Shown: positions 24,801 through 34,411, counted from the first letter of the stretch. The stretch is 64,000 bases of DNA from Peribacillus frigoritolerans (GCF_040250305.1 NZ_CP158190.1:4310001-4374000), one strand, 5' to 3'. The notes: generated by a model from the letters alone, not told the origin. A program made the numbers and translations.

Positions 24801-25839
24801 CATGATCACCTCCAGCATTTAATAATGGGATTTTCACTTCAAGTTTCGTTCCTTTATTCAGAACGCTTACAAGTTGCATCGTTCCGCCTAATTCAACAGC
24901 CCGTTCATGCATGTTTTGCAGACCATATGATCCCGTTTTCGACTCCTCGACGTTAAAACCGATGCCGTCATCCGTTATTCGTAAAATGATCATCCCATCA
25001 CGAACGATCAATAGCACTTCAAGCGAGTTTGCTTTTGCATGTCTAAGTGTATTGGAAATCGATTCTTGTAAAATCCGAAACAGATGGTCCTCAATCCCCT
25101 TATCCAGAGTGACAGGCTCCATCTTCCAATTTATATCCATCGTCACTTTTTGGGCCAATTCCAAAAGGAGCTCTTTCATTCCTTCATGTAAAGATTTTCC
25201 CTTTAATGCAACAGGTCTCAAGTGAAGCAATAACGCCCTCATCTCAAGCTGGGATTGATGGATCATTTCTTCCACTACCTTGAATTGTTTCATTTCCGTT
25301 TTTTCCATATCGGTTTGCGATTCGGTGATGGCCGACATGAACATCGAAGCGGCAAACAATTGCTGGCTTACCGAATCATGCAGCTCCCGCGCCAAACGGT
25401 TTCGTTCCTGGGAAACGATTTCCTGGATCTGTTTCTCCTGATCAACGGCCTTTTCATTCGCCATTTTTTGCGATAATTTTGTCTGCTCATTGATTTGCTT
25501 ATGGATCAGTTGCATCCGTTCCGCCATTTTAGCCATCTCTTGGACTGGATACGTTTCCTGTTGCGAAGGTAAGCGACCCTGTTCAAGTAAATGCAGCCCT
25601 TCATCCACCCTTTCGAGCTGCCTCTTCCAAAACATTCCCGAAACGACTCCATAAATCAGCCCTACCGTCATGACAAGGCTTGGCAGGAATATGACGAAGG
25701 GTAATCCCATGACCACTTTCTCCCACAATAAACTCCAGTCGGATAAAGGGAAGATGAAGAAAACCGTCGCCGGCAAGGCGAGGGAAAGAACGAAAGCAAC
25801 ACCAAGGGCAGTCAATATCTGACGTGTCAGTATGCTCAT
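24793..25839 (-). CDS. liaS: Sensor histidine kinase LiaS
   Basis: A 348-residue intramembrane-sensing kinase. Two membrane helices lie at about residues 8-30 and 45-68 with a very short outside loop, typical of kinases that sense the cell envelope through a partner. Then come a HAMP-like linker, the HisKA_3 domain with the phospho-accepting His in [15 protein letters not shown], and an ATPase domain with DDGIGFN and [12 protein letters not shown]. It phosphorylates LiaR and is held inactive by LiaF. Its start overlaps the liaF stop by 4 bases. Confidence 0.92.
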   Translation of the reverse strand: MSILTRQILTALGVAFVLSLALPATVFFIFPLSDWSLLWEKVVMGLPFVIFLPSLVMTVGLIYGVVSGMFWKRQLERVDEGLHLLEQGRLPSQQETYPVQEMAKMAERMQLIHKQINEQTKLSQKMANEKAVDQEKQIQEIVSQERNRLARELHDSVSQQLFAASMFMSAITESQTDMEKTEMKQFKVVEEMIHQSQLEMRALLLHLRPVALKGKSLHEGMKELLLELAQKVTMDINWKMEPVTLDKGIEDHLFRILQESISNTLRHAKANSLEVLLIVRDGMIILRITDDGIGFNVEESKTGSYGLQNMHERAVELGGTMQLVSVLNKGTKLEVKIPLLNAGGDHDD

Positions 25840-26582
25840 ATCCGCTTCACCTCTAAATCCCCAACTAAGATTGAAGTGATGATATGAACCTTGTGATCCG
25901 TTTCATTGAACCCTTCCGTTTGATAGGAATAAATTTGATTAAAGACCCTGGATTCAGGCTTATTTTCAAAGATCCGCGCCCTGCCTGCAATGACAGAATG
26001 ATGGACCCTGATTTCGATGCCATACGGTACAAGCACAGTGATATTGCCAATGATATTCCTGATGGAAATGACAGCGTCGCCTTTCGGTAAAATCGTTTTG
26101 CTTAAATCGATAACCGTATCACCGACCCCGCCCTGAACATTCACGGAATTCCATTCATATACATGTTCGGCCGTTTGTTGATGACCGAACAACTTATTTT
26201 TAAATAGATAATCGGTTTTCAGCAATCGTTCCTTATTGATCCGTTCTTCGTCAGAATCATCATTGGTTAAAATGGGACTGACCCAATCAGGATTCTTTTT
26301 GGACTGATAATATAAAAGCAAAAGATAAATGAGGATCGCCATTAGGAAAAATCTAAAGACGAACATATTCAAGACTGTGATGATAAGGGAAATCAGCCCT
26401 ATAAAAAATAGGATTTTCCCGATTGTCCGTTTTGTGAATTTCCTGCCTAAATAGATACATCCTATTGAAAAAGCGATGGAAAAAAGGAGACCTCCACCCG
26501 TAAATGAAATCTCTAAAAAAAGCAGGACGACTCCGATGAGAAGTATCCATCCCATATAGTCCGTCTTCATCTTGTTCAACAT
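25836..26582 (-). CDS. liaF: LiaF, inhibitor of the LiaRS system
   Basis: A membrane protein of about 248 residues that keeps LiaS silent until the envelope is stressed. The N-terminal ~95 residues contain four short membrane helices and the C-terminal part is a cytosolic beta-rich domain with VQGGVGDTVIDLSKTILPKG and NIIGNITVLVPYGIE, typical of the LiaF/YvqF C-terminal domain. I choose the ATG at 26582, behind GGGGAGGCG; the frame extends to 26627 without a site. It follows liaH after a hairpin and overlaps liaS by 4 bases. Confidence 0.88.
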   Translation of the reverse strand: MLNKMKTDYMGWILLIGVVLLFLEISFTGGGLLFSIAFSIGCIYLGRKFTKRTIGKILFFIGLISLIITVLNMFVFRFFLMAILIYLLLLYYQSKKNPDWVSPILTNDDSDEERINKERLLKTDYLFKNKLFGHQQTAEHVYEWNSVNVQGGVGDTVIDLSKTILPKGDAVISIRNIIGNITVLVPYGIEIRVHHSVIAGRARIFENKPESRVFNQIYSYQTEGFNETDHKVHIITSILVGDLEVKRI

Positions 26583-26612
26583 CGGTTCGCCTCCCCTGTA
26601 TATGATCATGAT

Positions 26613-26650
26613 ATTCTTAAAAGGCACAGGAACCCGTGCCTTTTAAGAAT
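26613..26650 (-). terminator. Hairpin between liaH and liaF (read-through terminator)
   Basis: Perfect 15-base arms ATTCTTAAAAGGCAC and GTGCCTTTTAAGAAT with an 8-base loop. Followed by only a short T stretch, so it probably lets some transcripts pass and gives higher liaIH than liaFSR levels. Confidence 0.65.
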
Positions 26651-26739
26651 ACCATGAAATTATCTCGTTCTGACAGCCTGTTTTCCCCCGCCTTCCATTC
26701 CAAAAGGCCAGGGGATAACAGCGATGCCTTAAAAAGTCT

Positions 26740-27375
26740 TTACGCTTCTTTCTGTTCCAATTCTTTTTCAAGCTGGACAATCCTGGCATCGATCGTATGC
26801 CGATTATAATCTGTATGAACCTGGTGCTCGATGCGATCGATATAATGCTCCATTTCTTCAAACATCGCTACCGGTTTGGCTTCGGAACTGCCCCCGTCCA
26901 AAACCCGATTGATCCGGTTGTTTGCCCGGGCAATATTTTCCCTGCCCATCAGTTCCAACCGCTTTAGATGCATATCCTTCAGCTTATGTTTCATTTCTTC
27001 ATATTTCCGCTCCAGTTCAGCTAACTGAACCTCTGCACTTTTATGCGCCTCTTTCAAACTTAGCGCCCGATCTTCATAGTGCAGGCTTTCCTTGACGGCA
27101 AATTCCATTAAATCGGTTTCTCCCGACTGCTTGGCGATCTCAGCCTGATGCTTACGTTTTTCAGCCAGATTTTGCGCTTGATTATATTCACGCGTAAATT
27201 CTTCTTTCAAAAGATATTGACGTTCAAGCAACTTACCGACCTTTTCTGTCTCCTGCTCACATTGACGCAAATATTGATTTAACATCCCAATTGGATTTTT
27301 TTGCTCCTTTTTATCCAACAAGTCGTGAAAATCAGCCGAAATCGTTTGTTTCATTCTTGAAAATAAATTACCCAT
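26740..27375 (-). CDS. liaH: LiaH, PspA/IM30 family phage-shock protein
   Basis: A 211-residue, almost wholly helical coiled-coil protein that assembles into rings on the stressed cytoplasmic membrane. Family marks include the N-terminal FSRMKQTISADFHDLLDKKE and the long heptad region up to ~residue 150 (SLKEAHKSAEVQLAELERKY). The length is close to B. subtilis LiaH. The ATG follows AAGGGATGG. It is the second gene behind the LiaR-dependent promoter, 20 bases after liaI. Confidence 0.9.
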   Translation of the reverse strand: MGNLFSRMKQTISADFHDLLDKKEQKNPIGMLNQYLRQCEQETEKVGKLLERQYLLKEEFTREYNQAQNLAEKRKHQAEIAKQSGETDLMEFAVKESLHYEDRALSLKEAHKSAEVQLAELERKYEEMKHKLKDMHLKRLELMGRENIARANNRINRVLDGGSSEAKPVAMFEEMEHYIDRIEHQVHTDYNRHTIDARIVQLEKELEQKEA

Positions 27376-27394
27376 TCCAATTCCATCCCTTCTA

Positions 27395-27742
27395 TTAGTT
27401 CTTATTCAACTCTTTCCACTCTCTTTCAAAATTTGAGAATGGGTCATTTTCTTTCGATGATGCACTTTCATCATTTTCATTCCATTTTTTATAAACCAGG
27501 TAAAGAACATAAGCTGCCACCAGTCCCAATATTGCCGGGATATGGGAAATAGAAACGATCAGCACGATAATGGAGACTGATCCCCACGCAATCTTCGCCC
27601 CTGTCGATTCGGACTTCATGAACTGCTTGAATCCAAAGTATAGGATCGCCAAGCAAATCGCCAGGCTGATCAGTGGACCAACGTTCGCCAGTAACAGGAA
27701 AAGTGCGATCAGTCCTACAATAAATAAACCAAATTTCTTCAT
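27395..27742 (-). CDS. liaI: LiaI, small membrane protein of the envelope stress operon
   Basis: A 115-residue protein with three or four predicted helices and an acidic cytosolic tail with FSNFEREWKELNKN, closely like the tail of B. subtilis LiaI. LiaI anchors LiaH to the membrane in stressed cells. The ATG follows AAAGGAGGACG. It is the first gene of the liaI-liaH-liaF-liaS-liaR operon; the liaG gene found in B. subtilis between liaH and liaF is absent. Confidence 0.85.
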   Translation of the reverse strand: MKKFGLFIVGLIALFLLLANVGPLISLAICLAILYFGFKQFMKSESTGAKIAWGSVSIIVLIVSISHIPAILGLVAAYVLYLVYKKWNENDESASSKENDPFSNFEREWKELNKN

Positions 27743-27769
27743 TGTTTTCGTCCTCCTTTCTATGTTTAT

Positions 27770-27798
27770 ATCTTATCTACTTTTACAAGTTCGTATAA
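27770..27798 (-). promoter_or_regulatory. Candidate liaI promoter
   Basis: TAAGAT (27770-27775) as -10 and a poor TTATAC (27793-27798) as -35 with a 17-base spacer. A weak -35 fits an activator-dependent promoter; the stretch CTTAAGTCTTACTAG just upstream (about 27815-27832) is where a LiaR site would be expected, but I cannot confirm it. Confidence 0.35.
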
Positions 27799-27868
27799 TG
27801 AGCCTTAGCTATATTTTCTAGTAAGACTTAAGGCGTAGACGCTGTAAGTCCGATGCTAATGAGGGTGT

Positions 27869-28094
27869 TTATTAGTGTGTTTGGGCGGTTTACTCGGGAA
27901 TTTTGCTGTTTAATCGTAAGTTTGGGCGGTTTACTCGTGTATTCTGCGGCTTTACTCGTGAATTTTGCTGTTTTACTCGTGAGTTTGGGCACTTTACTCG
28001 TGAGTTTGGGCACTTTACTCGTGAGTTTTGCTGTTTTACTCGTGAGTTTCGGTACTTTACTCGTGAATTCTGCGGTTTTACTCGTGAGTTTTGA
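27869..28094. repeat. Tandem array of a 21-bp unit, about ten copies
   Basis: Direct repeats with consensus TTTACTCGTGAGTTTKGSC spaced at exactly 21 bases. Two middle copies are identical and the outer ones have decayed, with substitutions mostly after position 14 of the unit. Because 21 is a multiple of three the array stays open in several frames (a period of seven residues such as KLTSKVP), but there is no ribosome binding site or conserved start. Related copies lie at 7777-7835. Confidence 0.9.
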
Positions 28095-28149
28095 AATAAA
28101 AAAATCTTCCGATGTATATAAGCGGAAGATTGGTGAATTGTCATTATCA

Positions 28150-28764
28150 TTACACATACAAGCCTTCAACGTAAACTGAGGTTATGGTTTGAGAAATTTC
28201 TTCTACAGAACTTTGGTGTTCGTTTCTGACGATTTCCCACAGATACATTTCATTTGTGAAAAACCACCCTCTTGCCACAAGCTCATGGTTTAGTTCAGCT
28301 CTTGCCAGCCCATTTTGCTGTGCGTAGGCGACGTCCTTTGATATTCGCTGAATGAACTTCATGCGGATCGCTTTCCATTTATCTGAAATAATGGTTGATA
28401 TCCCGATGGCCTGTTCGAAAACCTGCATCATATTGCGTTCAGCTTCTGCCATTTTCAAAAATGCATTAGCTTGTCTGTTTATGATATGTTTTGCTTCGTC
28501 TTTTGATTTTGGAAAGAAAGAGGTCTCGGCAATTTCATAGAATTGCTCCATTACATTCTCCATTAATACAATTAACAGATCCTCTTTCCCTTTAAAATGA
28601 ACATAGGCCGTTCCATAACCGATGTTTGCCCTTTTGATCATTTGGGAAATAAGCGCAGCTTGATAACCTTCTTCAAGAAATGTTTCCTTTGCAGCTTCCA
28701 ATAACTTTTGTCGTGTCATGATCGAGCGTAAGTGCCGTTTATCCCCTACTTTGCCATTCTCCAT
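28150..28764 (-). CDS. TetR/AcrR family regulator, candidate regulator of the kyn operon
   Basis: A 204-residue repressor. The N-terminal helix-turn-helix is at ~residues 15-65 (LLEAAKETFLEEGYQAALIS, then IGYGTAYVHFKGKEDLL); the remainder is a ligand-binding helical domain. The gene stands back to back with kynU across 170 bases, and a 13-base palindrome sits on the -35 of the kynU promoter, so it probably controls tryptophan catabolism in response to tryptophan or kynurenine (inference). The ATG follows GGGGAGGAAT. The stop lies next to the tandem repeat array. Confidence 0.82.
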   Translation of the reverse strand: MENGKVGDKRHLRSIMTRQKLLEAAKETFLEEGYQAALISQMIKRANIGYGTAYVHFKGKEDLLIVLMENVMEQFYEIAETSFFPKSKDEAKHIINRQANAFLKMAEAERNMMQVFEQAIGISTIISDKWKAIRMKFIQRISKDVAYAQQNGLARAELNHELVARGWFFTNEMYLWEIVRNEHQSSVEEISQTITSVYVEGLYV

Positions 28765-28866
28765 GCTTATTCCTCCCCTTATCTTCTAGCATAAAGGATT
28801 TCCATAAAATAAAAAACATTTGTTGGAAAGATTGATTCAATGTTTATAATTTTCTGAATTAACTTA

Positions 28867-28896
28867 TTGACATCATGTCATATTCTTTGGTACGAT
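28867..28896 (+). promoter_or_regulatory. kynU promoter with overlapping palindromic operator
   Basis: TTGACA at 28867-28872 and TACGAT at 28891-28896 with an 18-base spacer. The perfect palindrome TGACATCATGTCA at 28868-28880 covers the -35, a position from which a repressor would block polymerase. The divergent TetR gene is the obvious candidate. Confidence 0.6.
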
Positions 28897-28935
28897 TCTC
28901 CTAGAATTTTAAAAAACTAAAATAGGAGGATGATT

Positions 28936-30213
28936 ATGGTTTCTGAATATACATTGGATCACGCTAAACAAATGGATGAGAATGATGCGCTTAAAGGTTT
29001 TCGAGAAGAGTTTTATTTAAAGCCGAATTCCATCTATATGGATGGGAACTCATTGGGGCTTCTTTCGAAAAGGGCTGAACGCACTCTTCTGGAGTCTTTG
29101 GAAGATTGGAAAGAGCATGGGATTGATGGATGGACGCAAGGGAATCACCCATGGTTTTTCATGGCTGAGAAATTGGGCGAGAAGATGTCCCAATTGGTCG
29201 GAGCTTCTCCCGAGGAAGTTATTGTAACCGGCTCCACAACTGTAAATCTGCATCAGCTTGTAGCTACTTTTTATAAGCCTCAAGGAATGCGCAGAAAAAT
29301 TTTGGCTGATGAATTAACCTTTCCGACTGATATTTATGCTCTTCAAAGTCAGCTGCGTACACATGGATATGATCCGGAAACCGATCTAATCCGCGTGAAA
29401 AGCCGTGATGGGCGATTTCTTGAAGAGGATGATATTATCGAAGCAATGACCGATGACATCGCTTTGATCATCTTGCCAACGGTCCTGTATCGCAGCGGTC
29501 AAATACTGGATATGAAACGATTGACTGATGAAGCTCATAAAAGAGGAATTGTAATCGGATTTGACGGATGTCATTCCATCGGTGCCATCCCGCATTCATT
29601 CAGCGAATGGGATGTGGATTTTGCGTATTGGTGCAATTATAAACATTTAAATGGCGGCCCTGGTGGTGTTGGCGGTTTATATGTAAATCGAAAACATTTC
29701 GGAACGATGCCTGGATTGGCTGGATGGTTCGGCTCCAAAAAAGATAAACAATTCGATATGGAACATACCTTAACACCAGCTGAATCAGCAGGTGCGTATC
29801 AAATTGGCACGCCGCATGTGTTAAGTTGTGCACCTTTGATTGGGTCTTTGGACATTTTTATAGAAGCTGGAATTGAGAATATTCGCGAAAAATCCCTGAA
29901 AATCAATCAATATTTAATGGATTTAGTCGAATTCGAATTGGAAGACATGGGATTTTTCATTGGAACTCCTAGAGAAGACATCCGCCGCGGAGGTCATGTA
30001 AGCCTCGAGCATAAAGAAGCTGCACGGATATGCAAGGCATTGAAAGAGAACGGTGTCATTCCAGATTTCCGAGCACCTAACATCATTCGTCTCGCTCCGG
30101 TTGCACTATATACTTCCTACGCAGAAGTTTGGGAAGTTGTACAAATACTCAAGAAAATCATGTCAGAAAAACAATATGAAAAATTCAAGAATGAGCGTGA
30201 AGTGGTCGCATAA
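28936..30213 (+). CDS. kynU: Kynureninase
   Basis: PLP-dependent hydrolase that cleaves kynurenine to anthranilate and alanine. The 425-residue protein has the fold-type I pattern: [16 protein letters not shown] near the start, [16 protein letters not shown] for phosphate binding, [13 protein letters not shown] and the PLP-lysine in [11 protein letters not shown]. The start is ATG 28936, six bases after AGGAGGA; the ATG at 28930 touches the ribosome binding site. It is the first gene of the kyn operon. Confidence 0.92.
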   Translation: MVSEYTLDHAKQMDENDALKGFREEFYLKPNSIYMDGNSLGLLSKRAERTLLESLEDWKEHGIDGWTQGNHPWFFMAEKLGEKMSQLVGASPEEVIVTGSTTVNLHQLVATFYKPQGMRRKILADELTFPTDIYALQSQLRTHGYDPETDLIRVKSRDGRFLEEDDIIEAMTDDIALIILPTVLYRSGQILDMKRLTDEAHKRGIVIGFDGCHSIGAIPHSFSEWDVDFAYWCNYKHLNGGPGGVGGLYVNRKHFGTMPGLAGWFGSKKDKQFDMEHTLTPAESAGAYQIGTPHVLSCAPLIGSLDIFIEAGIENIREKSLKINQYLMDLVEFELEDMGFFIGTPREDIRRGGHVSLEHKEAARICKALKENGVIPDFRAPNIIRLAPVALYTSYAEVWEVVQILKKIMSEKQYEKFKNEREVVA

Positions 30214-30302
30214 CATGGAATTCCGCCAGATGGGGCTCATCCCTCAAATGGTTAGTTAATTAGGGCAGGATAAAATCTTTTTTGATAAAAAGGGGATGAA
30301 CT

Positions 30303-31724
30303 ATGGAGAACAAAAATACTCAATTGAACTTTAAAGATGAGCCAGAAAAAGGATTAAAACGTGAGCTGGAAACAAATCAGCTTTCCATGATCGCAATGGG
30401 CTGTGCCATCGGGACAGGTTTATTCCTTGGCAGCGGGCTTGCCATTCAAGCGGCAGGGCCAAGTGTATTGCTGAGCTATGCACTCGGGGCGTTCGTCGTT
30501 TTACTATTGATGGGCTGTTTAGCCGAAATGACGGTTGCCCATCCTACTTCCGGATCTTTTGGGGCCATTGCTGAAAAGTACATGTCTCCAATGGCAGGCT
30601 ATCTTGTTCGCTATTCTTATTGGATTGCCAATGTTTTGGCTGTCGGGGTTGAAGTAAGTGCAGTCAGCGTGTATATGAAATATTGGTTTCCGACCGTGCC
30701 GGGAATCGTATGGATTTTGCTGTTTGCAGGTGCCCTGATTTATGTAAATGCTACTAGTGTGAATACATTCGCTACATTTGAGTATTGGTTCTCCTTTATT
30801 AAAATAAGTGCCATTGTTGGTTTTATCCTTCTTGGAGCCTATGTACTATTCGGTTCATCCGATCAGCCGCATATAGGACCTGAGAACTTTGTAAATGAAG
30901 GCGGTTTTTTCCCATTTGGCTGGTGGGGAATGTGGGTGGCCGTATTTATTTCTTTATTCAGCTTTCTCGGAACCGAAATGATAGCGGTTACATCAGGGGA
31001 AGCAAAAGATCCCGATGCAGCAGTTCCAAAAGCATTAAAAGCGACCGTGTTCCGTTTGTCCACCTTCTATGTGTTGACAATCGGCATCATGTTGATGATC
31101 GTTCCGTGGAAAACGGCTGGGATCGAGGAAAGTCCATTCGTAAAAGTAATGGAAATCTTGAACATTCCTGGTGCATCCGGGATCATGAACTTCATTATTT
31201 TAACGGCCGCTTTATCTGCCATGAATGCCCAGCTCTATGCTTCAACACGTATGATGTTTTCATTAGCCCGCGGAAAGCATGCACCTAGCTTTTTAGGAGA
31301 GTTAAACAAAAGGGGCGTTCCGGGAAAAGCACTTGCTGTCTCTACAACGGGGATTTTCATTGCTGCAGGCGTTCATGCGTTACTTCCTGGTTCATCCTAT
31401 GCATTCATGATGGGGATTTCCATGTTCGGTGCTATGTTCACATGGCTCATGATCTTCATTTCCCACTTGTTTTTCAGGGTTAAATGGGAGAAAACCGGCG
31501 GTCGCAAATTACCTGTAAAGATGATCGGTTTTCCCTATTTAACGATACTAGGAGCCCTTCTTCTATTCAGCTTAATGATTACAACATGGTTTACAGATTT
31601 CAAGATCATGCTTCAATTCGGGATACCTTGGTTACTATTTTTAGCTGTTGCTTATTCAGTTTCAAAAAGAAAAAATATTAACCATAATGTAATGGAAGAA
31701 CCTCTGGAAAAGAAGATAGAATAG
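30303..31724 (+). CDS. APC family amino-acid permease in the kyn operon, probable tryptophan or kynurenine importer
   Basis: A 473-residue transporter with twelve predicted helices. Marks include SMIAMGCAIGTGLFLGSGLAI in the first helix, SLFSFLGTEMIAVTSGEAKD in the sixth and IMNFIILTAALSAMNAQLYAS further on. It belongs to the AnsP/CycA-like AAT subfamily, which covers several amino acids. Its place between kynU and kynA makes tryptophan or kynurenine the best guess; this is context, not sequence. A good AAAGGGGATGAAC-type site precedes the ATG. The 89 bases after kynU hold no terminator. Confidence 0.82.
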   Translation: MENKNTQLNFKDEPEKGLKRELETNQLSMIAMGCAIGTGLFLGSGLAIQAAGPSVLLSYALGAFVVLLLMGCLAEMTVAHPTSGSFGAIAEKYMSPMAGYLVRYSYWIANVLAVGVEVSAVSVYMKYWFPTVPGIVWILLFAGALIYVNATSVNTFATFEYWFSFIKISAIVGFILLGAYVLFGSSDQPHIGPENFVNEGGFFPFGWWGMWVAVFISLFSFLGTEMIAVTSGEAKDPDAAVPKALKATVFRLSTFYVLTIGIMLMIVPWKTAGIEESPFVKVMEILNIPGASGIMNFIILTAALSAMNAQLYASTRMMFSLARGKHAPSFLGELNKRGVPGKALAVSTTGIFIAAGVHALLPGSSYAFMMGISMFGAMFTWLMIFISHLFFRVKWEKTGGRKLPVKMIGFPYLTILGALLLFSLMITTWFTDFKIMLQFGIPWLLFLAVAYSVSKRKNINHNVMEEPLEKKIE

Positions 31725-31775
31725 AATGACGGAATAAATAGTTTTTTGCATATGGAAAAGTGAGGAGATAGCGGA

Positions 31776-32630
31776 ATGAAGAATATGGATAACAATGAAC
31801 AAACAATAACGGGTCTAGAGAAAGAAATTCAAACCGACTTTCAAAAATCGATGTCCTACGGAGATTATCTCCACCTTGATAAGATTTTAACCAGTCAACA
31901 TAGATGTTCCGATCATCATGATGAAATGCTATTCATCATTATCCATCAAGCGAGTGAGCTATGGATGAAGCTCATTTTACATGAGTTGACTGCAGCAACT
32001 GAGTCCATCCGCCAAAACAAGTTGGAACCTTCGTTTAAAATGCTGTCGCGCGTTTCGAGGATCCAGCAGCAATTGATCCAGTCATGGAATGTCCTTTCAA
32101 CTTTAACACCGGCTGAATACATGGAGTTCAGGGATAAACTGGGACAATCTTCCGGATTCCAATCTTATCAGAATCGTTTGATTGAATTTGCATTAGGAAA
32201 CAAAAATGTCCATACGCTATCAGTCTATCAGCATCAAACGGATTTATACGAGCAAATGCAACAGGCCCTTCATGAGCCAAGTATTTATGACGCGGCGATT
32301 AATGCACTTGTGGCGCGCGGATTACCTATTGATCAAGAAGCCCTCAGCAGGGATTGGTCACAAAGATATGAACCAAATGCCAGTGTAGAAGAGGCATGGC
32401 TGACAGTTTACCGCGATGTTGAGCAATATTGGGACTTATATGAGCTGGGCGAGAAGTTAGTGGACATTGGCCATCAACAGCAATTATGGCGTTTTAATCA
32501 TATGACCACAGTAGAAAGGATTATTGGTAATAAACAAGGAACTGGCGGATCATCAGGTGTAACCTATTTAAAAAGAGCACTGGATCAACACTTTTTCCCA
32601 GAACTATGGAGTCTAAGAACGAAGCTATAA
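31776..32630 (+). CDS. kynA: Tryptophan 2,3-dioxygenase
   Basis: Heme enzyme that opens the indole ring of L-tryptophan to N-formylkynurenine, the first step of the pathway. Conserved stretches seen: [38 protein letters not shown] (in parts), [30 protein letters not shown] and, near the end, [21 protein letters not shown], with the heme-ligand His in FNHMTTVER. Length 284. The ATG follows GAGGAGATAG. It is in the kyn operon 51 bases after the permease. Confidence 0.94.
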   Translation: MKNMDNNEQTITGLEKEIQTDFQKSMSYGDYLHLDKILTSQHRCSDHHDEMLFIIIHQASELWMKLILHELTAATESIRQNKLEPSFKMLSRVSRIQQQLIQSWNVLSTLTPAEYMEFRDKLGQSSGFQSYQNRLIEFALGNKNVHTLSVYQHQTDLYEQMQQALHEPSIYDAAINALVARGLPIDQEALSRDWSQRYEPNASVEEAWLTVYRDVEQYWDLYELGEKLVDIGHQQQLWRFNHMTTVERIIGNKQGTGGSSGVTYLKRALDQHFFPELWSLRTKL

Positions 32631-32669
32631 GATATTCAAGAAACAGCCGGAAGAAATGGAGGTAAATGC

Positions 32670-33296
32670 ATGGGGACATGGATTGATATTTCACAACGTC
32701 TGGATGATAACGTTGCAGTCTGGCCTGGAGATACACCTTTCTCTTATAAAGTAAATTGGAGTAAAGAAGAAAGTGGATCTGTCAATGTAGGTCAAATCAA
32801 TATGAGTATCCATACCGGTACCCATATTGATGCACCTTTTCATTTTGATGATGATGGAAAAAGAGTGATTGATTTGGATCTCGATTTATATATGGGAAAT
32901 GCCCGAGTTATCCATTTACCAAACAAGACAAGCATCGGAGTCAATGAATTATCCAATATTGATCTAACAGGCGTTACCCGTCTGTTAATTCGGACGGATG
33001 CATGGAGGGATCGAAGTGTGTTTCCACAAACCATACCTCATATCCAGCCAGAATTAGCGGCATATCTTTCAGAAGTCGGCGTCCGCCTTATTGGACTTGA
33101 TTTACCATCAGTAGATCCACTGGATAGTAAAGAGCTATCTGCCCACCATGAACTTGCCGAACATGGCATTCACATTTTGGAAGGACTTGTATTAGACGGT
33201 ATCGGACCGGGTAATTATGAGCTGGCAGCCCTCCCTCTTCCATTAGTTGAAGCAGATGGAAGTCCGGTACGTGCTGTGTTGAAAAAGTTACCCTAA
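32670..33296 (+). CDS. kynB: Arylformamidase (kynurenine formamidase)
   Basis: Metal-dependent cyclase-family hydrolase that removes formate from N-formylkynurenine. Signature HTGTHIDAPFHF at ~residue 50 supplies metal-binding His and Asp, with SVDPLDSKELSAHHE at ~150 as the second conserved region. Length 208 is normal. The ATG follows GGAGGTAAATGC. With kynA and kynU it completes the three-step conversion of tryptophan to anthranilate; the operon ends at 33311-33350. Confidence 0.92.
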   Translation: MGTWIDISQRLDDNVAVWPGDTPFSYKVNWSKEESGSVNVGQINMSIHTGTHIDAPFHFDDDGKRVIDLDLDLYMGNARVIHLPNKTSIGVNELSNIDLTGVTRLLIRTDAWRDRSVFPQTIPHIQPELAAYLSEVGVRLIGLDLPSVDPLDSKELSAHHELAEHGIHILEGLVLDGIGPGNYELAALPLPLVEADGSPVRAVLKKLP

Positions 33297-33310
33297 CAAA
33301 ATTTTTCAAA

Positions 33311-33350
33311 AAAACGAGCCAGATCAAAAAATGATTTGGCTTGTTTTTTT
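33311..33350 (+). terminator. Terminator of the kyn operon
   Basis: AACGAGCCAGATCA pairs with TGATTTGGCTTGTT (two wobble or mismatch positions), followed by seven T. Confidence 0.85.
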
Positions 33351-33460
33351 ATTGCCTCCTTTCTATTGAGGTAATCATTAACTATCAAATTTATCTCCCT
33401 AAACCAAGTGTATCTATGTTATAATTTTCAGAATTCATCACTAAGAGTGGAGGTCCGAAT

Positions 33461-34093
33461 ATGGAAAACTTTTATTTGTTCATCATCATGTGCATCCTTC
33501 TCATCATCTTACCCGGTCCAGATACAGCAATAGCCACAAGGAACACTGTTACCGTGGGGACTTCGGGAGGTTTTAAAACGATGTTCGGCACATGCTGTGC
33601 CCTGCTTATTCATACATCAGCTGCCGTGTTCGGACTTTCAGCAATCATTGTGAAATCCGCTTTATTATTTTCCATCTTCAAATATGTCGGTGCCGTTTAC
33701 TTGGTATATCTAGGCTTCAAGACCCTATGGGGATTAAGGAATAAGCAAGTGGCCGCAGCGGCGGAAACTACGGTCAAAAGCAAGTACGAAAACCAGTCAT
33801 GCTTTAAGCAAGGGTTCCTTACCAATCTGCTGAACCCTAAAGTGGCCGTCTTCTTTTTAACGTTTCTGCCTCAGTTCGTGAATCCGGGGAATGATACGTT
33901 TTTACCGTTCCTGATCATGGGCATGACGTATACCGTTTTAACTGCGTTGTGGTTTGTATTTTATATCTATCTGCTGAACCAAATCAGTGCTTTTATGAAA
34001 AAGCCTAGAACCCAAGCGATATTCGAGGGGATAACCGGGACGGTCTTGATTGGTTTCGGGATAAAGCTAGCTCTGGAAAAAGCTCATAATTAA
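33461..34093 (+). CDS. LysE/RhtB family amino-acid exporter
   Basis: A 210-residue membrane exporter with six predicted helices. The family marks are ILPGPDTAIATRNTV in the first helix region, YLVYLGFKTL at the end of the third and GFLTNLLNPKVAVFFLTFLPQF in the second half. Members export amino acids such as lysine, threonine or homoserine; which one is open. The ATG follows GAGTGGAGGT. It is a single gene and follows the kyn operon terminator, so it is probably separately expressed. Confidence 0.85.
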   Translation: MENFYLFIIMCILLIILPGPDTAIATRNTVTVGTSGGFKTMFGTCCALLIHTSAAVFGLSAIIVKSALLFSIFKYVGAVYLVYLGFKTLWGLRNKQVAAAAETTVKSKYENQSCFKQGFLTNLLNPKVAVFFLTFLPQFVNPGNDTFLPFLIMGMTYTVLTALWFVFYIYLLNQISAFMKKPRTQAIFEGITGTVLIGFGIKLALEKAHN

Positions 34094-34234
34094 TCTGAAC
34101 TGCAGATGTAGGGATATAGGTCCTTGCTGAGTTATGTCACAATACATGTTTTGATACCTCAAAATGGTCATTAGCAAATTTCCGAGACTTAGACGAAAGT
34201 TGGGAGAAGCAGCCTAAATCGAGGAATGCGAATT

Positions 34235-34266
34235 AAGCCGAAAGGGATAAGCCCCTTTTGGCTATT
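34235..34266 (+). terminator. Possible terminator downstream of the LysE gene
   Basis: AGCCGAAAGGG and CCCCTTTTGGCT arms, followed by ATTTAT, a weak T tract. The rest of 34094-34425 holds nothing recognised. Confidence 0.4.
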
Positions 34267-34411
34267 TATCGTGGAAACAAAAAAAGAACCTCAAAAGAGA
34301 TTTATAAGTTTACTTCACTATTTTCCCCTCGTCATCGAACAACAGTATGTACGGTTTACCAGAATTCCAATCTTCGCTTGAAATAAACATTTGCATTGAA
34401 TATAAGATACA

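Noticed and set aside
27869..28094. CRISPR array
   Set aside because: The unit is only 21 bases and copies abut directly, with no unique spacers and no cas genes.
27828..28169. Open frames of 113, 108 and 86 codons across the 21-bp tandem repeats
   Set aside because: They arise because the period is a multiple of three. No ribosome binding site, and several frames are open at once on both strands.
34310..34396. 28-codon frame on the minus strand (MQMFISSEDWNSGKPYILLF...)
   Set aside because: Protein-like in composition but no ribosome binding site and no family; may be a gene remnant.
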